Shown here piece after piece: positions 7,036 to 15,659 of a stretch of 59,635 bases of DNA (positions are counted from its first letter, which is position 1; each line of letters opens with the position of its first letter). Location of the stretch: positions 1 through 59,635 of the forward strand of contig CAJUOT010000013.1 in NCBI GenBank assembly GCA_910588135.1, given 5' to 3'. The notes beneath the pieces were generated by a model. That model did no database searches. It worked only from the letters and a program-made list of their open reading frames with translations, and had not been told where the DNA came from. Source of the stretch: an uncultured Oscillospiraceae bacterium (GTDB lineage Bacteria; Bacillota; Clostridia; Oscillospirales; Oscillospiraceae). The position numbers and the translations under genes are program-made.

Positions 7036-9394
7036 GCGGGAGGGGACGCGGCTGTCCCCCCTGATGCTGCTGGGGGATACCCTGCTGCTGGTGTGCGCCC
7101 TGGCGGGGCTGGCGGCCAGCTTCCTGTCCCTGTACGGCGGCGGGGAGGCCGCGGTATACGCCCCTGCCGCCGCGCAGGCCCTGCGGGTGATTCCGGCCGG
7201 CCGCTTTGCCCTGGCGGCGGCGCTGCTGGGGCTGGTGTCCGCGGCGGCGTGGTCGCTGCCCCGGTTCCGGGGGGCGGCGGCGGGCGGGCTGGCCGCGCTG
7301 TGGGGGCTGGCCCTGTGGGCCAATGGCAGGGCGGCGCTCCAGGGAGCGGGGCTCACCATCCGCGCCGTAACGGAGATCTTTGCCCGGCGGGTGTCCTGGG
7401 GCCGGGTGTTTGCCTATGCCCCCGGCCTGACCCAGGCCCAGGAGGGGGAGGCGGTGCGGCGCTTCCTCCTGCTGGCTCTGGCGGGGCTGGCCCTGGCTTT
7501 GGGGTGGGCCGTGGTCCGGGGCAGAAGGTGGTGGATCGTGGCGCTGCTCACCCTGCCGCCCCTGCTGCCGGGGCTGCTGGCCGACCTGTACCCCAGCTGG
7601 CCCGCCTTTCTGGCGCTGTGCGCCTGCTGGTGCGCCATGCTGCTGGCTGACCTGTGCAAGTGGGCGGCCCCGGACCGCCGGGGGGTGCTCACCCTGGCGG
7701 CGCTGCCCGCGGTGTGGCTGGCTCTGGCGGGGCTGACCCTGCTGCTGCCCATGGAGGGCTACACCCGCCCGGGCTGGGCCCTGCGGGCGGAGGAGGGGCT
7801 GCGCGCCGCCGGGGACAGCCTGTCCGCGTTCTTGTACCGGTGGGAGGGCCCCTTTGGCTCCCGCGCCGCCTATACGGGCTCGCCCCAGGACGCCGACCTG
7901 TCCTCCGCCGGGCCCCTGCGCTACACCGGGCGGGCGGCCCTGCGGGTGGAGAGCGACTATCAGGGACGGCTGTATCTGCGGGGCTCCGCCCTGGGCCGGT
8001 ATGAGGACGGCCGCTGGAGCGATTTGGGCAGAGAGGCCTACCAGGAGTATCTGGACGCCCTGGAGGGGGCGGGGCTGGAGGATGTCCCCTCTCCGCTGCT
8101 GTTCCCCGCCCAGACGGGGTACGGCATGCCTTATACCGTCACGGTGGAAAATGCCCGGGCTTCCGGGGTGTACGCCCCCTACCAGCTGCTGGAGCAGGAC
8201 TGGGCGCAGGCTGGGGTGATGCCGGCGCGGGACAGCTACCTGGCCCGAAAGGCAGGCCTGCCCCGCTACACCCTATCGTTCCGGCTCCTTTCCGACCTGT
8301 CGTACTACAAGCCCGCCTATGCGCCCCATCCGGCGGAGCGGTATTACCGGGACTATGTGCACCGGCACTACCTGGACGTGCCGGAGGAGCTGCGGGAGAC
8401 GCTGCGCCGGCGCCTGGACGAGGGGCTTCAACAGTTCTACGCCCAGGTCGTGACCAGCTGGCAGCCCTCCGCTGATGAGCTGATCGGGAATCCGGCGGAT
8501 ATCGCCCGCCTGGTGGCCGGGGCGTTGGAAGCGCTGTGCGAGTACGACCCAGAGACCCCCGCCGCCCCGGCGGGGACGGACCCGGTGGAATACTTCCTCA
8601 ACGGCAGCCGCCGGGGCTACTGTATGCACTTTGCCTCCGCGGCGGTGCTGATGCTGCGGGAGCTGGGCATCCCCGCCCGGTATGCCAGCGGCTACACCGC
8701 CGGCGTGGAGCCCGGGCGGCGGACAGACGTGCCCGACTACGCGGCCCACGCCTGGGTGGAGGTGTATGTGGACGGCTACGGCTGGTATCCGGTAGAGGTT
8801 ACCCCCGCCGCGGCCTTCACCTGGTATGAGCGGGAGGACCCCCAGCCCAGCCCCACGCCCTCCGCGCCGGAGCCCACGCCCACCCCCACCCCAACCCCCG
8901 CGCCCGCGCCGTCCCAGGGCCCGGACGCTTCGCAGGCGCCCACCGCCGGGCTGCCGGGTGGGAACGGGGACGGCTCCCAGGGCGGCGGGTTTGACCCGGC
9001 CCCGCTGATCCGGGCGGGCAAGTGGCTGGCGGCCGCCGCCGGGGCGCTGGCCCTGCTGTGGCTGGGGCAGTATCTGCCCAAGCGCCGCCGGGCCAGACGG
9101 CTGACGGGGCCCGCGCCAAACGGGGCCGCGCTGTACGCCTACGGCTGCCTGCTGCGGCTGGAGCGGTGGGGCGGCGAGGCCGGCCCCCGGGCGCTGGAGC
9201 TGGCCCAGAAGGCGAAATTCAGCCAGCACACCCTCACGCCGGAAGAGCTGGGTGAGCTGCGGGCCCTGGTGGACAGGGAGCGGGCGCGGCTGTGCGCTTC
9301 GCCCCCCGGGTGGAGGCGTCTGGCCGCCCTCTATGTCTGGGGAAGGCCCCAAATGGGGGAAAATACGGGGGAATTCCCGGAAAAGCCTGGATAA
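7028..9394 (+). CDS. Membrane transglutaminase-like protein (TgpA type)
   Basis: 788 residues. Five or six N-terminal membrane segments precede an extracellular transglutaminase-like domain. Its catalytic Cys is in GYCMHFASA (about residue 533), with His in HAWVEVYVDGYGW (about 573) and a following acidic residue. A Pro/Thr-rich linker (about 605-640) is followed by one more membrane segment (WLAAAAGALALLWLGQYL) and a cytoplasmic tail. TgpA-like proteins accompany MoxR and DUF58 proteins and are thought to act on cell-surface proteins. A TTG at 7004 in frame is a less likely start. Confidence 0.88.
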   Translation: MAEREGTRLSPLMLLGDTLLLVCALAGLAASFLSLYGGGEAAVYAPAAAQALRVIPAGRFALAAALLGLVSAAAWSLPRFRGAAAGGLAALWGLALWANGRAALQGAGLTIRAVTEIFARRVSWGRVFAYAPGLTQAQEGEAVRRFLLLALAGLALALGWAVVRGRRWWIVALLTLPPLLPGLLADLYPSWPAFLALCACWCAMLLADLCKWAAPDRRGVLTLAALPAVWLALAGLTLLLPMEGYTRPGWALRAEEGLRAAGDSLSAFLYRWEGPFGSRAAYTGSPQDADLSSAGPLRYTGRAALRVESDYQGRLYLRGSALGRYEDGRWSDLGREAYQEYLDALEGAGLEDVPSPLLFPAQTGYGMPYTVTVENARASGVYAPYQLLEQDWAQAGVMPARDSYLARKAGLPRYTLSFRLLSDLSYYKPAYAPHPAERYYRDYVHRHYLDVPEELRETLRRRLDEGLQQFYAQVVTSWQPSADELIGNPADIARLVAGALEALCEYDPETPAAPAGTDPVEYFLNGSRRGYCMHFASAAVLMLRELGIPARYASGYTAGVEPGRRTDVPDYAAHAWVEVYVDGYGWYPVEVTPAAAFTWYEREDPQPSPTPSAPEPTPTPTPTPAPAPSQGPDASQAPTAGLPGGNGDGSQGGGFDPAPLIRAGKWLAAAAGALALLWLGQYLPKRRRARRLTGPAPNGAALYAYGCLLRLERWGGEAGPRALELAQKAKFSQHTLTPEELGELRALVDRERARLCASPPGWRRLAALYVWGRPQMGENTGEFPEKPG

Positions 9395-9398
9395 CCCC

Positions 9399-9426
9399 TT
9401 GACAAACGCCCGGTTTCGTGTATACT
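9399..9426 (+). promoter_or_regulatory. rpsF operon promoter
   Basis: TTGACA (9399-9404), a 16-base spacer and TATACT (9421-9426), immediately after the transglutaminase stop codon. Confidence 0.82.
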
Positions 9427-9432
9427 AAATTA

Positions 9433-9487
9433 GTCTGCGCCCTTGTGCGCCGGACATAACATCCTTGCCTCCGGCGAGACCGGAGGC
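9433..9487 (+). promoter_or_regulatory. Candidate S6:S18-binding leader
   Basis: The rpsF leader folds as GUC/GAC (9433-9435 with 9453-9455) and GCGC/GCGC (9437-9440 with 9447-9450), separated by an asymmetric bulge so that CCG (9450-9452) is exposed. A bulged CCG in a hairpin is the known feature of the S6:S18 autoregulatory leader. A second perfect 8-bp hairpin, GCCTCCGG/CCGGAGGC, is at 9467-9487, just before the ribosome site. Confidence 0.55.
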
Positions 9488-9515
9488 CATAAGACCATAA
9501 GGAGGTGCAAATGCA

Positions 9516-9812
9516 ATGGCAAAAGTGAGTGGCAATTACGAGGTGCTCTACGTCCTCAACCCCGCCCTGGGCGAGGAGGAGACCGCCGCCCTGGTGGCCC
9601 GTTTCAAGGAGCTGGCCGAGGGCCGCGGCGCCGTGTCCGAGGTGGACGAGTGGGGCAAGCGCCGTCTGGCCTATCCCATCAACGACCTGGAGGAGGGCTA
9701 TTACGTCCTGATGACCTTCTCTTCCGATCCCGCCTTCCCCGCCGAGCTGGACCGTCTGATGCGCATCAACGTCAGCGTGATGCGCTCCATCATTGTGGCG
9801 AAGGACGCCTGA
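9516..9812 (+). CDS. rpsF: 30S ribosomal protein S6
   Basis: 98 residues, full length. The fold signature is visible as NYEVLYVLNP at the N-terminus and DEWGKRRLAYPINDLEEGYYVL in sense around residues 47-68. S6 pairs with S18 on the 30S platform. ATAAGGAGGTG precedes the ATG. First gene of rpsF-ssb-rpsR, the classic bacterial order. Confidence 0.97.
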   Translation: MAKVSGNYEVLYVLNPALGEEETAALVARFKELAEGRGAVSEVDEWGKRRLAYPINDLEEGYYVLMTFSSDPAFPAELDRLMRINVSVMRSIIVAKDA

Positions 9813-9825
9813 GAGGGAGAGAACC

Positions 9826-10317
9826 ATGCTCAATCATATCGTCATCATGGGCCGTCTGGCCCGTGACCCAGAGCTGCGCCACACCCAGACCGGCACCCCC
9901 GTGGCCACCTTCCGCATGGCGGTGGACCGGGATTTCAAGGACAAAAACACCGGCGAGCGCCAGACCGACTGGATTGATGTGGTGGCCTGGCGGGGCACCG
10001 GCGAGTTTGTCAGCCGGTATCTGGCCAAGGGCCGCATGGCCGTGGTAGAGGGCCGGCTCCAGATGCGGGAGTGGACCGACAAGGAGGGCAACCGCCGCAC
10101 CACCGCCGAGGTGGTGGCGGACAACGTCTACTTTGCCGACTCCCGCCGGGATGGGGACGGCGGCGACCGGGGCGGCAGCTACGGCGCCCCCGGTTATGGC
10201 GGCGGCTATGGCGGCGGCCGTCCCGCGGCCCCCGCAGCCCCTGCCGATTACGGCGCCGCGCCCGCTGGCGACCAGTTCGCCGAGCTGGCCGACGACGACG
10301 GCGACCTGCCCTTCTGA
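9826..10317 (+). CDS. ssb: Single-stranded DNA-binding protein
   Basis: 163 residues. An OB-fold (about residues 1-107) has MLNHIVIMGRLARDPELR and TDWIDVVAW. A Gly/Pro-rich linker with GYGGGYGGGRP follows, and the acidic tip DDDGDLPF recruits repair and replication partners. The start is the ATG after GAGAGGGAGAG. It lies between rpsF and rpsR, 13 bases after rpsF. Confidence 0.96.
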   Translation: MLNHIVIMGRLARDPELRHTQTGTPVATFRMAVDRDFKDKNTGERQTDWIDVVAWRGTGEFVSRYLAKGRMAVVEGRLQMREWTDKEGNRRTTAEVVADNVYFADSRRDGDGGDRGGSYGAPGYGGGYGGGRPAAPAAPADYGAAPAGDQFAELADDDGDLPF

Positions 10318-10352
10318 ACAAGGGCTTACTAACATAAAGGAGGTTTGCCATT

Positions 10353-10595
10353 ATGGCTATGGATAATGCGAAGCCCCGCGGCAACCGCAAGCGCCGCAAG
10401 GTGTGCGCGTTCTGCGTGGACAAGGTGGAGCAGATCGACTATAAGGACGCCCAGAAGCTGAAGCGCTATCTGTCCGAGCGGTCCAAGATCCTGCCCCGCC
10501 GCACCACCGGCACCTGCGCCATGCACCAGCGCCAGCTGACCGACGCCATCAAGCGCGCCCGCCACGTGGCCCTGCTGCCCTACGTCACCGACTAA
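10353..10595 (+). CDS. rpsR: 30S ribosomal protein S18, zinc-ribbon form
   Basis: 80 residues. IDYKDAQKLKRYLSERSKILPRR is the S18 core, in sense, and ALLPYV lies near the C-terminus. Cysteines in VCAFC and in TGTCAMH form a CxxC plus CxxxH set, the zinc-binding (C+) form of S18, unlike Bacillus subtilis S18. AAAGGAGG precedes the ATG. Last gene of the operon. Confidence 0.96.
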   Translation: MAMDNAKPRGNRKRRKVCAFCVDKVEQIDYKDAQKLKRYLSERSKILPRRTTGTCAMHQRQLTDAIKRARHVALLPYVTD

Positions 10596-10602
10596 ACTGC
10601 CC

Positions 10603-10635
10603 AAAAGCCCCCGGAGCGCAGCTCCGGGGGCTTTT
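10603..10635 (+). terminator. Terminator of rpsF operon
   Basis: AAAAGCCCCCGGAGC, loop GCA, GCTCCGGGGGCTTTT: a perfect stem with flanking A and T runs, usable in both directions. Confidence 0.93.
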
Positions 10636-10649
10636 CTGTCCAATTGCGT

Positions 10650-11408
10650 CTATTTCTCGGCGACAATCAGATACCGGTGAATGGTCCCCTCGATCTTTCC
10701 GTCCCGCTCCAGCATCCGCTGCATATTCAGCAGCCGGTCAAAGCAGCGCTCCACGGAAAAGCCGGGAAACTCCCACTCAATGACGCGGGCAAACCAGACG
10801 AACGCGCCCACGTCATAAAACCTGATCGGGCGGTAGGCCTCCTCCGCCTGGAGGAGCTTAAATCCCGCCTGTTCAAAGACCCTGCGCTGTTTTTCCAGGG
10901 TCAGGTCCGGGAAAGGCCGCTCCGTCCCGGGCAGGACCAGCTCCACCAGTTCCCGGTCGTTATTTCCACCCACCTGTTCCGTGATGAACCGGCCGCCCCG
11001 GCGCAGCAGCCGGTAGGTTTCCCCCGCGTCGAAACTACCGTGCCGGTTGAGGATCAGGTCAAAGGCCTCGTCCTCAAAGGGGATGCGGGCGGGGTCGCAG
11101 CACTCTTTGAAGTCGATTCCCAGGGGGAGTAGCTTTTCCGCGCACAGCCTGACATTGGGGGGATACCCCTCCGTGGCGGCGGTTTTGCCGTACGGGTGCC
11201 GCAGGGACAGCAGGAATTCCCCGCCGCCCGTGTCATAGTCCAGGAGCTTCAGCCCGCTGTCCAGACAGCGTTTGACCACCGCCCTGTAGTTCCACGGCAG
11301 GTCGGCCTCTTCCTCAAATCTTCCGCGGATATGGGAGAAATCCCAGCCGTGGATATGGGCCGCGTCCTCTTCCTGCTTCCAGATGGCTTTCCACTGTTCC
11401 TGATTCAT
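10650..11408 (-). CDS. SAM-dependent methyltransferase (class I)
   Basis: 252 residues. The Rossmann-type motif is LLDYDTGGGEFLLSL (about residues 55-69), with FDLILNRHGSF as motif IV, so a class I methyltransferase. The substrate is not recognisable. The N-terminus (WKAIWKQEEDAAHIHGWDFSHI) is typical of small-molecule methyltransferases found in clostridia and bacilli. AAAGGAGC precedes the ATG. It stands alone, convergent with rpsR and divergent from the DedA-like gene. Confidence 0.82.
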   Translation of the reverse strand: MNQEQWKAIWKQEEDAAHIHGWDFSHIRGRFEEEADLPWNYRAVVKRCLDSGLKLLDYDTGGGEFLLSLRHPYGKTAATEGYPPNVRLCAEKLLPLGIDFKECCDPARIPFEDEAFDLILNRHGSFDAGETYRLLRRGGRFITEQVGGNNDRELVELVLPGTERPFPDLTLEKQRRVFEQAGFKLLQAEEAYRPIRFYDVGAFVWFARVIEWEFPGFSVERCFDRLLNMQRMLERDGKIEGTIHRYLIVAEK

Positions 11409-11749
11409 AAAACTGCTCCTTTCCCTGCCGCAGCGGCGTCAAAAATCACGCATGACAGACGCAGCCCCCGGCAGCGTCCCCGTGGCCGAGGCCAGCTGCC
11501 CCGGCGCAGCTTGCCGTCAGGTTTGAAACGGCGCCGGGCGGTTGACCCCTTTCACGCCGCAGAGCTCCAATCCGTGCCGGCCTCCCCAAAGCTTATCACA
11601 GCGGCCGCCCCGGTTCAACATATTTTCTCCGCCGGGGGAGGGGGGTCTAAAACAAATCTTCATGATTTCTGAAAGGAACCTTTGTTGCGATTTTCCAAAT
11701 TCGCGCTATAATGGTTACTGTGCAAACGCTGTGGAAAGCAGGAATCATC
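11409..11749. other. Intergenic stretch between divergent genes
   Basis: 341 bases. A probable plus-strand promoter has TTGCGA (11685-11690), a 16-base spacer and TATAAT (11707-11712). The rest has no convincing ORF, RNA or repeat. An ATG at 11711 lies inside the -10 and cannot be the start of the next gene. Confidence 0.5.
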
Positions 11750-12430
11750 ATGGAAAACAAATGGCTGAAACGATTTCTCTGGGCGCTCACCGCCGCCATT
11801 CTGGGGGGCAGCGTATGGGCGCTGTACGCCACCGGCTTCTTCCAGGCGGCGGGCTCCCCGGAGGAGATCGGGGAATACATCGCCCGGTGCGCCCCCTGGT
11901 CCCACCTGGCCTATTTCGGGGTCCAGCTGGTGTCCGTCATTGTGGCCCCCATCCCCAGCAACATCACCGCCGCCGCGGGGGCGTACCTGTTCGGGCTGTG
12001 GCCCTCCTTCCTGCTCACCTGGGGGGCGGTGACCCTGGGCTCCGTCCTGGTGTTCGCCCTGGCCCGAGCCCTGGGCCAGCAGTTTGTGGGCCAGTTTGTC
12101 AGCGAAAAGCTGTCGGACAAGTATCTGGACGTGATCCGCCGGAAGCGGGACGTGTTTCTGGCCCTGGCATTTCTCTTCCCCTTTTTTCCCGACGACATTC
12201 TGTGCATTCTGGCGGGGCTGACAGACATCTCCTTCAAGCGGTTTTTCCTGCTGGCGCTGGCCGCCCGCCCCTGGGGGCTGCTGGTGGCCTGCATGGTGGG
12301 CAGCGCCACGCTGGCCATCCCCTGGTGGGGGATGGCCCTGCTGGGGGCGGCGGGGCTGGCGGTGTTCCTGCTGGCCATGAAGTACGGCGACAGGGTGGAG
12401 CAGGCGGTGATCGACCGGCTCAAGCAATAG
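11750..12430 (+). CDS. TVP38/TMEM64 (DedA-superfamily) membrane protein
   Basis: 226 residues with about five hydrophobic segments. The region APIPSNITAAAGAYLFG and the segment FLFPFFPDDILCILAGLTDISF match the VTT/SNARE-associated core shared by TVP38 and DedA proteins, now linked to lipid scrambling or transport. The start ATG (MENKWLKRF) is chosen because an upstream in-frame ATG overlaps the promoter -10. Monocistronic with its own terminator. Confidence 0.87.
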   Translation: MENKWLKRFLWALTAAILGGSVWALYATGFFQAAGSPEEIGEYIARCAPWSHLAYFGVQLVSVIVAPIPSNITAAAGAYLFGLWPSFLLTWGAVTLGSVLVFALARALGQQFVGQFVSEKLSDKYLDVIRRKRDVFLALAFLFPFFPDDILCILAGLTDISFKRFFLLALAARPWGLLVACMVGSATLAIPWWGMALLGAAGLAVFLLAMKYGDRVEQAVIDRLKQ

Positions 12431-12432
12431 CG

Positions 12433-12468
12433 CAAGCCCCCGGCCCGGGCCGGGGGCTTGTATTTTTT
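12433..12468 (+). terminator. Terminator after DedA-like gene
   Basis: CAAGCCCCCGGCCC and GGGCCGGGGGCTTG with a minimal loop, then TATTTTTT. Confidence 0.92.
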
Positions 12469-12542
12469 GCGCTGTTCTGGTAAAATCCGAGATAACACAG
12501 GGCAGGGCCCTTTGCCCGGAAGAGAGAAAAGGGGATTGCGGT

Positions 12543-14123
12543 ATGAAAAAACGATGGGCATCCGTTCTGCTGGCCCTGGCCCTTGCCTGCGCCCTGCTGC
12601 CGGGGACGGCCCTGGCGGCGGAGAGGGACGGGCCGGCGGGAGGCCGTCTGGCCGGAGCGGATCTGGCGGTATACCGGGTGCTGAGGGCAGAGGCGGCCAA
12701 AATCGCCGGTGGGAGCAGGACAAGCACGGTGATTGACATACCGGACCAGCCTTCGCTGTCCTGGACGCTGGAGGAGCTGGGGGCGGCAAAGGAGGACCGG
12801 AACGCGGCCATAAACCGGCTGAAGGAGAAAACGGCCCAGACCCTCCATCTGGAGCGGGTATGCACCGCGCTGAGCCTGGACTGTCCCTATGAGATGTTCT
12901 GGAGCGGCCTGCAATACACCTACAACTGCAGCTATTCCATCCGGGGCGGACGGGGGATGGTGCAAAACCTGACGGTTTCCTTCCGGCCCGCCCAGGACTA
13001 CCGGGGGGAGGGGGAGTACACCGTCAACCCCGCCAAGGTGGATGCGGCCCAGGCGGCGGCGGAAAACGCCGGGAATGTGGTGGAGAAGCACAAGGACGAA
13101 TCGGATGAGGAAAAAATCGCGTCCTATTGCATGGAGATCTGCGATCTGGTCTCCTACGACAGCGCCGCCACGGGGATGGGCGTCCCCTACGGCGACCCGT
13201 GGCAGCTGGTGTCCGTTTTTGACGGCGACCCCGCCACCAATGTGGTGTGCGAGGGATACGCCAAGGCGTTTCAGTACCTGTGCGACCTGTCCAGCTTCCA
13301 GGGGGATGTGGCGTGCCACACCGTCACCGGGACGATGAACGGCGGCCGCCATATGTGGAACGTGGTGCGCATGGGGGACGGGGCGTATTATCTGGTGGAT
13401 GTGACCAACTGCGACAGCGGGGCCGTGGGGGAGCCGGACAAGCTGCTGCTGGCCGGCGGCGCCAGCCCGGACGGCGGGCGCACCCACAGGATTTCCACCG
13501 GCCCCTACGATGCGGTGTATATTTACCGGGAGGAGCAGGAGGACCTCTATGCCGAAGGCTACCTTGCCCTCAGCGGCAGCGCCTATGTGCCAGACGCCGT
13601 CCAGCCCGGGCCGGAGGGGGCGGGTTTCACCGACCTGCACAGCTGGTGCGACACGGAGGCCCGGTGGGCGGCGGACCAGGGCATTACCAACGGCTACGGC
13701 GGCAGGGATACCTTTGCCCCCGACGTGGAGTGCACCCATGAGCAGATTCTGACCATGCTGTGGCGCGCCCTGGAGGAGCCGGAGGCCGGCGAAGAACTGC
13801 CGGTTGAGGTGCCCGCCCACTATGCCAAGGCCCTCAACTGGGCCTACGAAGAGGGCCTGATGGACCGCAGGGGTATGGGGCGGAGCGCCCCCTGCACCCG
13901 GCTGGGGGCCGTGTATTACATCTGGAAGGCCCGGGGAGCGCCCGAACCGTCGCAGGCCGCCAGCTTCTCCGACGTGGACCCCGGTTCCCCTGCTGCCAAG
14001 GCGGTGTCCTGGGCGGTGGAGGAGGGGATTACCAAGGGGTATGGCGGCGGCGGCACCTTTGCCCCGGACCGGGTATGCACCCGGGGAGAGATCGCCTGCT
14101 TCCTCTACCGGGCCTTCCATTGA
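12543..14123 (+). CDS. SLH-anchored transglutaminase-like surface protein
   Basis: 526 residues. A signal peptide (MKKRWASVLLALALAC to ALAA) is followed by a long helical region and a transglutaminase-like core: Cys in VCEGYAKAF (about residue 236), His in GGRHMWNVV (about 269) and Asp in YYLVDVTNC (about 286), a complete triad. The C-terminal third has three S-layer homology repeats; the first and third carry ITNGYGGRDTFAPD and ITKGYGGGGTFAPD. SLH repeats bind secondary cell-wall polymers, so the enzyme is probably displayed on the envelope. Substrate unknown; protease or cross-linking activity are both possible. Confidence 0.88.
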   Translation: MKKRWASVLLALALACALLPGTALAAERDGPAGGRLAGADLAVYRVLRAEAAKIAGGSRTSTVIDIPDQPSLSWTLEELGAAKEDRNAAINRLKEKTAQTLHLERVCTALSLDCPYEMFWSGLQYTYNCSYSIRGGRGMVQNLTVSFRPAQDYRGEGEYTVNPAKVDAAQAAAENAGNVVEKHKDESDEEKIASYCMEICDLVSYDSAATGMGVPYGDPWQLVSVFDGDPATNVVCEGYAKAFQYLCDLSSFQGDVACHTVTGTMNGGRHMWNVVRMGDGAYYLVDVTNCDSGAVGEPDKLLLAGGASPDGGRTHRISTGPYDAVYIYREEQEDLYAEGYLALSGSAYVPDAVQPGPEGAGFTDLHSWCDTEARWAADQGITNGYGGRDTFAPDVECTHEQILTMLWRALEEPEAGEELPVEVPAHYAKALNWAYEEGLMDRRGMGRSAPCTRLGAVYYIWKARGAPEPSQAASFSDVDPGSPAAKAVSWAVEEGITKGYGGGGTFAPDRVCTRGEIACFLYRAFH

Positions 14124-14160
14124 AAAACAGACCCCATCCCCGCAGGGGGATGGGGTCTGC
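14124..14160. terminator. Shared terminator between convergent genes
   Basis: CAGACCCCATCCCC, loop GCAG, GGGGATGGGGTCTG, with AAAAA on the left, which is a T run for the minus-strand gene. It begins directly after the SLH gene stop. Confidence 0.85.
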
Positions 14161-14664
14161 TCATATGCCCCAGTCCAGCCAGACAATATCCTCCGGGGGC
14201 GCGCCGTGGCAGCACACCGCCGCCCGCCAGCCCTCTCCGGCATAGCTCCTGTGGGGGCAGGGGGGCGGGACGGGTACGGCCCTGGGTGGGAACAGGGGGG
14301 TGTCCTCCCGCTTGCACCAGCTCTCCTTCAGCGTCCACAGACGGTAGAACTCCTCCCAGCTGCCGTCGAACGCCGCCAGCTCGGCGGCGCTGAGGACGTA
14401 GGCGGGCAGGCCCGCCCGCCGGGGGCGCACCAGCTCCACGTCCGCGCCCACCGGGGCGTCCGACAGGGCGCACAGGGCCAGCCCGCCGCTGTGGGACAGG
14501 GAGAACCAGTGGCGGTCCAGCCCGGGGAAAAAGGGCTTGCCCCGGGGGGAGCGCTCCACGGGGGGCAGGGCGCCCCACCCCCAGCTCAGCGCCGCCGCGC
14601 GCTCCAGCAGCGGCCAGGCCAGCCGCCTGCCGTCCGCGCCCGCGGCGCCGTAGATGACAGTCAC
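14161..14664 (-). CDS. 4'-phosphopantetheinyl transferase (Sfp type)
   Basis: 167 residues, short for the Sfp group. It carries FSLSHSGGLALCALS, then GADVELVRPRR (Mg-binding Asp and Glu) and WTLKESWCKRE, the two hallmark motifs. Such enzymes attach phosphopantetheine from CoA to carrier proteins of fatty acid, polyketide or peptide synthesis. No partner synthase is in the window. The start is GTG after GGGGGG. The promoter is well formed (see 14691). Confidence 0.88.
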   Translation of the reverse strand: MTVIYGAAGADGRRLAWPLLERAAALSWGWGALPPVERSPRGKPFFPGLDRHWFSLSHSGGLALCALSDAPVGADVELVRPRRAGLPAYVLSAAELAAFDGSWEEFYRLWTLKESWCKREDTPLFPPRAVPVPPPCPHRSYAGEGWRAAVCCHGAPPEDIVWLDWGI

Positions 14665-14690
14665 AAAATCCCCCCTCGGACATTTTCTCC

Positions 14691-14719
14691 ATTATAGCGC
14701 GGCGGGGGGGGAGGCGCAA
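14691..14719 (-). promoter_or_regulatory. Promoter of phosphopantetheinyl transferase gene
   Basis: On the minus strand TTGCGC (14714-14719), a 17-base spacer and a perfect TATAAT (14691-14696). Confidence 0.7.
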
Positions 14720-14770
14720 GGGGGAAACGCGCGCCGCCCGCCCCGAGGGGCGGACGGCTCAGGCTCCGCT

Positions 14771-15553
14771 TCAGGCCCCGCCGGGACACTGCCGCCCGGT
14801 GTGGTCGATGGTATAGTCCTGGCCGCACGCCCCGGGCAGGATGAGCTGGGAGATGGGCAGGAAGGTATAGCCCTGCTGGAGCAGCGCCTCAATGATGCCG
14901 GGCAGGGCCTCCGGGGTGTGCTTGGCGGCGTTGTGGAACAGCACGATGGACCCCGGCTGCACCTTGGAGGTCACCCGCTTGGTGATGTCGGCGGCGGACA
15001 GGTCTTTCCAGTCCAGGCTGTCCACGTCCCACTGGATGGGCTCGATGCCCATGGAGCGCACGGCGTTGATCACGTGGTCGTCATACTCCCCGTAGGGGCA
15101 ACGGAACAGGGTGGGCTCCACCCCCGTCACCGCCGCGATCTTCTCCCCGCAGGCGGCCAGGTCGTCCACGATCTCCTGGCTGGACAGGCTGTTGAAATGG
15201 GCGTGGGTGTTGGAGTGGCTCATCACCTCATGGCCCGCGTCGGATAGGGCCTTCACCGACTCCGGGTATTTGTCTACCCACTCGCCCACCACGAAGAAGG
15301 TGGCCTTGACGTTGTACTTGCCCAGTATGTCGATGAGCTGCTGGGTGTCCTCGTTACCCCAGGCCGCGTCGAAGCTGATGGACAGCACCTTGTGGTCCTT
15401 CTGCACACAGTAGATGGGGAGCTGCCGGGTGGACGCCGCCGCCCCCACCACTGCCGGATGGTTCACCACCCAGAACATCAGCGCGGCGGCCAGGGCGCAG
15501 GCTGCCGCCGCGATCACCTTCCGCCGCAGGTAAATGATTTTTGGTTCACGCAT
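14771..15553 (-). CDS. Polysaccharide deacetylase, PdaB-like
   Basis: 260 residues. One N-terminal membrane anchor (about 15-32) precedes a NodB-homology domain. The first motif is ISFDAAWG, the variant typical of PdaB/YlxY-type proteins rather than TFDDGP. The metal site HSNTHAHF and the sequences FRCPYGEYD and LFHN are present. PdaB-type proteins act on spore or cell-wall glycans, which fits a sporulating host. The ATG at 15553 follows GGAGGGATCGACC; an in-frame TTG upstream is unlikely. Confidence 0.88.
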   Translation of the reverse strand: MREPKIIYLRRKVIAAAACALAAALMFWVVNHPAVVGAAASTRQLPIYCVQKDHKVLSISFDAAWGNEDTQQLIDILGKYNVKATFFVVGEWVDKYPESVKALSDAGHEVMSHSNTHAHFNSLSSQEIVDDLAACGEKIAAVTGVEPTLFRCPYGEYDDHVINAVRSMGIEPIQWDVDSLDWKDLSAADITKRVTSKVQPGSIVLFHNAAKHTPEALPGIIEALLQQGYTFLPISQLILPGACGQDYTIDHTGRQCPGGA

Positions 15554-15616
15554 GGTCGATCCCTCCAAGCTCGGTATTGATACACCTTATGCGGGAGGGG
15601 GCCCGTTCATGTTTGT

Positions 15617-15656
15617 ACAAAAAACAGGCCCCGCGTCCATGACGCGGGGCCTGTCC
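15617..15656 (-). terminator. Terminator of GTPase operon
   Basis: ACAGGCCCCGCGTC and GACGCGGGGCCTGT with a CAT loop, followed on the minus strand by TTTTTTG. Confidence 0.9.
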
Positions 15657-15659
15657 GGC

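Noticed and set aside
11711..11713. Upstream ATG for the DedA-like gene
   Set aside because: It overlaps the TATAAT promoter element, so it would not be within the transcript.
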